Source of the DNA: Icerya purchasi
Taxonomy: Eukaryota > Arthropoda > Insecta > Hemiptera > Monophlebidae
DNA length: 64,000 nt
Assembly (NCBI GenBank): GCA_039619475.1
Contig: CM077115.1
Coordinates: 499,617,352-499,681,351 of the forward strand
Direction of reading: 5' to 3'
The notes under the pieces were generated by a model. That model ran no database searches and was not told where the DNA came from. It saw only the letters and a program-made list of their open reading frames with translations. The stretch's first letter is position 1. Every line of letters starts with the position of its first letter. The translations under genes and the position numbers were made by a program. This document shows, piece by piece, positions 58,230 through 64,000 of the stretch.

Positions 58230-58705
58230 TTATTTGTAGCACAAATCATTACATTGGTTAGGCAATGAGAGATGTATCATCAACACACATGCAAACACAC
58301 AATCACACAAAGCAAAAATTAGTAGAGGTTAGAAAAATTATAAGTTGCTAAAGCCTTTCCCCGAATCTCTGTATTCATCGAGTGCTCCTCGTCTTCATGC
58401 ACAGGTGTCTACAGAAAAAGCACGTGATTGATTTGAGGTGTGATGGGGGTTGAGATATGTGGTTATTGGTTTGAATAACTGAAAATGTATATGTACAACA
58501 AGCAAAAGGATGTAGTTGGTGTAGAACATGGAGGCGTGTTGTTGAACTCTTACCGGAGAGTTTGATGTAAAAGAAGGTGTTTGGTCATTTGATTAAGTAT
58601 ATTGACTCTTAGTTAGCTGAGTAAAAGGAGGCGTGGTCATGCGACTAAATACTCGCTCCTGATGGGCTATTGTTCCAGAACGAACGTTTTTATCTACTGC
58701 GGTCG
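58230..58705. repeat. Dispersed repeat shared with 45.2-45.7 kb
   Basis: Same ordered blocks as copy 1 (GATGTATCATCAACACACAT, GTGATTGATTTGAGGTGTG, AGCAAAAGGATGTAG, TGTTCCAGAACG, TTTTTATCTACT), here not followed by Jockey coding sequence. The middle is diverged. Confidence 0.75.
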
Positions 58706-61700
58706 GCTCTTTCTCGAGGCGAAAATTTATTTTTATAATATAAATTTTAGCAGCAACTCGATGTAGTTGATTTTATAGCGAACGGAGTTTATCGTGATAA
58801 CAGTAGAATTATAAACGTGCCGGCGAATTAAGTAGTTGGCTGCAATGATTTTTTAATAATTAGTTCTTCGGGTGATAAAGCGAATGACATCCAAAAGGGA
58901 AAGCAGATTTGTGTAACTAGCGATGCAATTATTATTAGTTTAACAATGGAAATTAAACGCGCCTCTACTTAGTTAATATTAACAATAATATGAAATGAAC
59001 TTGTTACGAATAGTTTGAAAATTTGTTGACAAAAAAACTAACTGCAGATTACGAGAGCGAAAGATTCAACCAATTTTGTAGTAACGGCGTACAGCGATAA
59101 TTGAACTTTTTGCAAAAAAGAAAAATGAATTATTTATTTTTTCTATATCTAAATTTACTGGAATTACTTCTAGAAACGTTTTTACTGTTTAAAAAAAAAC
59201 AAAAAACGATGAATTTACCTGAACCCCGAGTTAACTGAAAAATGTTCCTGAATTCATCTATTTATTTTGGTTTCAACGGAGAGAAAGCTTTTTAATAAAG
59301 TCTATGACATTGTAAACAGCCATTTTACCGGAACTAGCCGAAATTCTGTTAAGTGGAAACGACTTCTCTTCTAAAACGCTATTTTCGATAGCAATTTTCG
59401 AATTATCACCTGAAACATGATTTACAGTTGTCTGTTTCTTCCTGGCACCATTCCCTCGTTCAGAATGAAAACACTCTTTCTATTCAGAATCTTAGAACGT
59501 TAGTGGCAAGCGTTCTGCATTTCTATAGAATATTTTTTAACCGGTGATTTCAACTGGGAACAAGGTTACTTTCTCTTTGTTTGTTTTCCCCAAAATGGCT
59601 ACATTTTTTCTGCACTCCTCATTAGTCGGTTTTTACGATTTATTTTTTATTTTTTTTAGTTCTTTTTAATTTAATTGTTGCTTTGGAAATTTATATTCAC
59701 CTCAAACGGTTGCCAGCGATACAAGAATTCGGATCCATCGGTAAGATATTGTTTTTTTTGTTGCTTTTTTTGATCGATTAGACAATGATCATCTCTCACA
59801 TCGACAGCTGTCACGTAATTTTTTCCCTGAAATCATTTTTAGAACCGTTATTTTAACTTAATAGGTGGCTAAGAAAACCGCAAAAAAACTTGATTTCATT
59901 GTTTCTTACATTATTCAATTGGATCAAAAATAAAAGTAGGCTAAAGACAAAGCCGTAGCCTTTACAAAAGCAGTTTGCTCCAAAGTAATTTGGATCTTAT
60001 GCGAACATGTACACCGTATGAAACAAATTTTTATTTATATCGTTTATTTTTATTTACATTGATTATTTTTATTTACTTTTATTTATTGTAAGCAAAAATA
60101 GCAACAAGAACAACAACAATAACATTAAAGAGACACATAAAAATCTAAAGTCAGTTAAACACCGTAACGAAATGAGCAAATTCCGAAAAACTGTAGTGCC
60201 TCTTGCCGATGAAAATTTCGGACGTAATAACCTGTGAGATCAGTACGTCCGTGTTTCGATTTTAAAGTGTACCGAATGATGCAATCATCTTTTTGCTTTA
60301 CAGTACAGAATGTTGTATTCTTGAAGGGGCAAAATTTAAACCTTACTGCCTGATTTTTCACAGTTCAATCAAGTACAGGCATTCGTGTAAAGTGTCCTCT
60401 AGGCCATCTCGTCTCCTTTATCCTCCTTTTCAATCTACATAATTCCTCTCATACGTTCTCTTACTCATCACCATTTTCTTCGTCGCTCTATCCAAATTGA
60501 TTTTTATATACAAATTTAAAATGTGGCGCCTGAAAAAATTTTTCAATAACCCCGCGTTGTCTGCCCCCTCAAGAAAACTGGCGTATAAAACAAGGTAGAG
60601 TGTACGAAAAGCTAAAAGCAAACAGCTGTAAAATGATTAGTGTATAAATCGAAATTCAAAAAATTTTCAAAAAGGAAAGAAGAGAGAGAAATAAAGGTGG
60701 GTTTCCTCGGCACTAAGGATCTTTCATGTAGGTTGCAAGGTTTTCGTGATGCTACAACCATAACAACTTTAGGCGGATAAACAAAAGTTCAGTACTGGAA
60801 CAGTGAGTGCCACACCTCATGCTGCATGGTATGCAGTTGCACAAAAGCTTCCTGAATAATTTCCGATATTGTAAACGTCGAGGGCATAAATTGCATAAAA
60901 ATTGCAGGAGCTGGAAAACATTTAATCAAAAAACTTTACGGTTAGAATAAAAACATCTGTATGCATCGGCAGAAGTATCGAACTAAATGACTTCAAGTGT
61001 TATGGAAAGGAACGAGACAGGGCTACGTTCTCTCACTTCAATTTTTTAATTTATACAGCGAAAGCAATATGCAGTATGTGTTCGGAGGTTGGAGAATTTA
61101 AATATAGGTCTTAAAACGTTAAGTAATGTGGTCAAACAGAATTTATGAGTTTAATTTTATTAGCATTAATTGCGGAAGAAATCGGTATATGTTTTTAATT
61201 TCAATTATTTTTTCATCATGAAATTTAAAGTTATTTTTGCACTCCACGTTTTATCGATTTTTGTTTTTTTTTTTTTTTTTTCCATCCGCTATTTAACGTT
61301 TAAAACGTTTTCACATACTTCGCAATGTTAAAATCTATGATTGTTTTAGGCACTGTTAATTCGGTTTTAGCATAATGTTCACTTCTGTCCTCAAAATAAA
61401 GTCATAATAATTTCTACTGCCTTAAAAATTCGAATTTGCAAAAATGCTTTTATGTGATTCCAGTGGACTCCGGATTATGGTTTTTCGCGCGAAATTATGG
61501 TTATCAAAATTCTCCTTTAGTTTCAAAAAGACCGCGAATTTTTAATTTTTTGAATCCGTGTTTACCTTCTTTTCCTCCTTAAAGTTCGAATTTTGACTTT
61601 ACTCGAGCTCATGAGTTATTTACATGTGAATTTTATGTTTCACTTGCGTGAAAAGTCCGAACGTACCCGCTTTTAATCGTTAGAGTAAACATTTTAGGAA

Positions 61701-62544
61701 AAATTTTAATTTTAAATTTCCCGCGCCATACTTTTATTCAAAAACATCGTGTTTTCCGTAATTTTTCGAAAGTATCTTTCAACCACTTTGTGTTTCTCCG
61801 TTTTAATTATTGAATTTAATTATCGAACGTACGATTAGTTTTACATGTGTAGCTTCATTTCGGATTTTTCATTTTAAAATAATGTGAAATTGATTTTCCC
61901 AGCCCAACCCTTAAACTTTGAAGTTTTGTGAAAGCCTTTGTATAGCATTTCAGTGGATTATGTTAGAAAATTGCACGAAAAGTTCAAATTTATAGAGCGC
62001 CTACCAGTTTCGGAGAACTTCTGAAAAACCTCTTTATGGTACCCATTAAAATTTGATATTTTTATGGAAAGCTTCCTTATTTAGCATTTCTGGCATATCG
62101 GTTATGTTCATATAAGGGATTTAACTACACACCGAGTATGCAAACGCATTATCGGCTACAGCGTTTATTTTTTTTCATTTTTACCGAAATTTTTATCTCT
62201 TTGAAGTTTGAAAAAATACAAGTAATAAGAAAAGAAATAGCGCTAGATACTGTTAAAATGAGGTTAAGAATCGATTTATGTTATCACTAAAGTAAGCAGA
62301 AAGATGAAAATAGAATAATTTGAAAATAAAAATAAAATACGAGTTGGTGTTTATGTTACCGTCAAGTTAAGCGGGAAAATATAAACGAATGGTTATGGTA
62401 TCATTTAAGCAGAAAGACGAAAACAGAATAAGCTGGAGAGAAAAATAAGTGGGTGCAGCAGTGTGACAATGTACCGTATTAGTACATGTATGTTATAAAG
62501 TGTGCAAAAATTTAACATCTGTACATATATATATATATATATAT
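58706..62544. other. Long gene-free stretch
   Basis: Nearly 4 kb with no recognised domain, repeat end or RNA gene. Small open frames on minus at 60155-60361 and 60430-60621 have no familiar motif. A TA tract (about 62524-62544) borders the mariner element. Confidence 0.45.
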
Positions 62545-63781
62545 GATGACTCAATGAAAATTACCACATTTCTTTTTTTAATAACTTCAAAACTATTCCA
62601 TGTATAAAAATGAAATAAATTTTATTTAAAAATATAGATTATACAAATTATTTATGGAATATGACATCTTTTAAATGATGGCGGTTTTGGCTTACACAAT
62701 CGGTTAATCTTTTTACCAAATTTTTATATACTTCCTTCAATGTAGCGGGTGAAATTTTCAAAATTTCTTGACGAATCCGCGCTTTTAAATATTCTAAATG
62801 AAGGGGCGTATTTGATAGACACGGCTCTTTAAATATTCCTGTAAAAAAAATCAGAAACCGTCAAATCGGGCGATCGCGGAGGCCAGGTGAAATCGGAAGA
62901 GGAAGACAGTAAGCGAGTACCAAATGCTTTTTTCAACAATTCAAGCGTTTTCCCGGCCGTATGGCACGTTGCACCGTTCTGCTGGAACCAAGTTCGGCCT
63001 AGACGATCTCTACGGCGAAGTTGAGGAACGAGAAACGTGTTTATAGCGTACTCCGTTGACTGTATCGGTAAAAAAATAAGGCCCGATCACTCCTGACTGC
63101 GCTACAGCACACCACACCATTACGCGTTCACTTTGTAGTGGCTTCTCGTAAACTAACTTCGGGTTATCACTCTACCAGTAATTACAATTTTGTTTATTAA
63201 CAAACCCAGAGAGCTCGACTCCAGTTTTTGTAACATCGTTTCAGCGAAGGTTAAACGTTGCCCGTAGTCGATTTCTTCCAATTCTTGTTTTGTAATTAGT
63301 TTTTATGGGTGATAGTCTAAGTCACTTACCAATATTTGACGAACAGATTCCCTCGATAATTGTAAAGGAGCAGCGTGACGACGAGCAGAACGATATTGTT
63401 CTTTATTGCTTCCCAAAGTCGTTCAATGTTTTCAGGTGTACGAATTGATCTTTTCTTACCCGGACGTTTTTTATCAGTCGCCTTAGCCGAATTACGAAAA
63501 TTTTCAACCCATCTCATGACAGATTTCTGCGATGGTACAGGTTTACTAACCGACACATTAAACTCGCGATAAAAAACTCTTTGAACATTCACACGTGATT
63601 TTTCTTGAAAATACAGTGCTACACAAAACGAACGTTCTTGCGCAATATAACAATCCATGGTGACTGACAACATATGCTAAGAAAACTCTATGGTTAGTTC
63701 TTCCAATAGAGCGTGCACTCGTCACTGTAGCAGTGTTGCCACCAGTACTATTAAAAAAAGAAATGTGGTCATCTTCACTGG

Positions 63782-63783
<2 letters not shown>
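62545..63783 (-). mobile_element. mariner-type (DUF4817) element inserted between TA tracts
   Basis: Inverted ends share ACCACATTTCTTTTTTTAAT preceded by CA(A/G)TGAA(A/G)AT(T/G): left near 62552-62585, right near 63747-63780 on the opposite strand. Both ends abut (TA)n tracts, consistent with the TA target of Tc1/mariner elements. About 1.24 kb long, with the transposase remnant on the minus strand. Exact ends are blurred by the microsatellite. Confidence 0.82.
62648..63658 (-). pseudogene. mariner/IS630-like transposase pseudogene (DD41D-like layout)
   Basis: TA-specific transposase of about 335 residues. N-terminal DUF4817 helix-turn-helix: MDCYIAQERSFCVALYFQEK, VFYREFNVSVSKPVPSQKSV, RWVENFRNSAKATDKKRPG, RTPENIERLWEAI. 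Then in shifted frames LQLSRESVRQILVSDLDYHP, TKQELEEIDYGQRLTFAETM, SGFVNKQNCNYW, and catalytic WFQQNGATCHTAGKTLELLK and WPPRSPDLTVSDFF, ending VSQNRHHLKDVIFHK. There are 41 residues between the QQ(N)GA position and the D of TVSD, as in DD41D (rosa-like) mariners. The catalytic aspartate in QQDGA is replaced by N, and the segment with the first aspartate (before ELSGF) is shortened. Frameshifts also occur. The copy is inactive. Confidence 0.85.
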
Positions 63784-63852
<69 letters not shown>

Positions 63853-63862
63853 TTATATATAT
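63784..63862. repeat. (TA)n microsatellite flanking the mariner
   Basis: About 78 bases of TA repeat with TATTTATA interruptions immediately at the element's border. A matching TA tract lies at the other border near 62524-62544. Confidence 0.95.
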
Positions 63863-64000
63863 ATTGAAGTATTATAAGTAACTGAGTCTTTGGAAATGAA
63901 ATGACTTCGATGAATTTCACAAATTAGAGAGGTTTTGAGAAGTCGATTGGTCAGAGTAACATCGTCAAGAAAATTCTACGAAACGAGCGGTGTTAAAATG

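Noticed and set aside
1..64000. tRNA, rRNA or CRISPR features
   Set aside because: I looked for paired A/B-box-like sequences, rRNA-like conserved blocks and regularly spaced short repeats, and found none that held up. A missed tRNA is possible without a covariance-model scan.

Overview
This is eukaryotic DNA from an arthropod, most likely an insect. It is AT-rich, full of long homopolymer and (TA)n tracts, has no operon-like layout, and is dominated by decayed transposable elements. The insect assignment rests on one well-preserved host gene, a neuropeptide G-protein-coupled receptor of the CCHamide (bombesin-like) family, and on the mix of mobile elements (I/R1/Jockey-type and RTE-like LINEs, DUF4371-type hAT elements, a Mutator-like family, a Transib, and a DUF4817-type mariner). 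I cannot fix the insect order from sequence alone.

Layout. 1-0.5 kb: remnant of an RTE-like LINE. 2.4-2.7 kb: short hAT-type element with a perfect 8-bp target duplication. 3.7-5.7 kb: decayed hAT transposon with recognisable transposase. 6.5-8.0 kb, minus strand: the CCHamide-receptor coding exon, with a splice acceptor just upstream and a candidate polyadenylation signal downstream. 8-12 kb: gene-free, probably intron or 5' flank. 12.0-13.7 kb: a second, different hAT transposase pseudogene. 13.7-17.8 kb: no supported gene. 17.8-19.7 kb: TGTAGACCACG motifs, then a decayed tandem array of about 310-360-bp units. 20.6-21.3 kb: an internally deleted relative of the 3.7-kb hAT. 22.9-29.5 kb: a hairpin repeat, two LINE tails, a Mutator-like element (MULE) and two perfect inverted repeats.

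31.9-37.5 kb is a nest of LINE remnants. One of them, an RNase-H-region fragment on the minus strand, is split by a 3,050-bp Transib (RAG1-like) transposon whose ends look like recombination signal sequences. 37.9-40.3 kb: a second MULE copy with a hAT-type MITE inserted inside its transposase, followed by another hAT-like element carrying a hairpin. 42.3-43.3 kb: a foldback element sitting in a (TA)n tract. 45.2-47.2 kb: Jockey-type LINE remnants. 49-53.2 kb: a 16-bp minisatellite, an RNase-H scrap and a Helitron-like 3' end. 55.5-56.2 kb: a third MULE fragment. 57.9-58.7 kb: a perfect 88-bp tandem duplication and a dispersed repeat shared with 45 kb. 62.5-63.8 kb: a mariner relic with a DD41D-like layout, inserted in (TA)n.

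Functionally there is one host gene, the receptor, which would couple a secreted CCHamide peptide to G-protein signalling at the plasma membrane. The remainder is a record of repeated, nested transposition. The most notable item is the Transib relic: all three positions matching RAG1's catalytic acids survive at codon level although the frame is broken, and both ends carry a CACAATG-like heptamer, a 23-nt spacer and an A-rich nonamer position.
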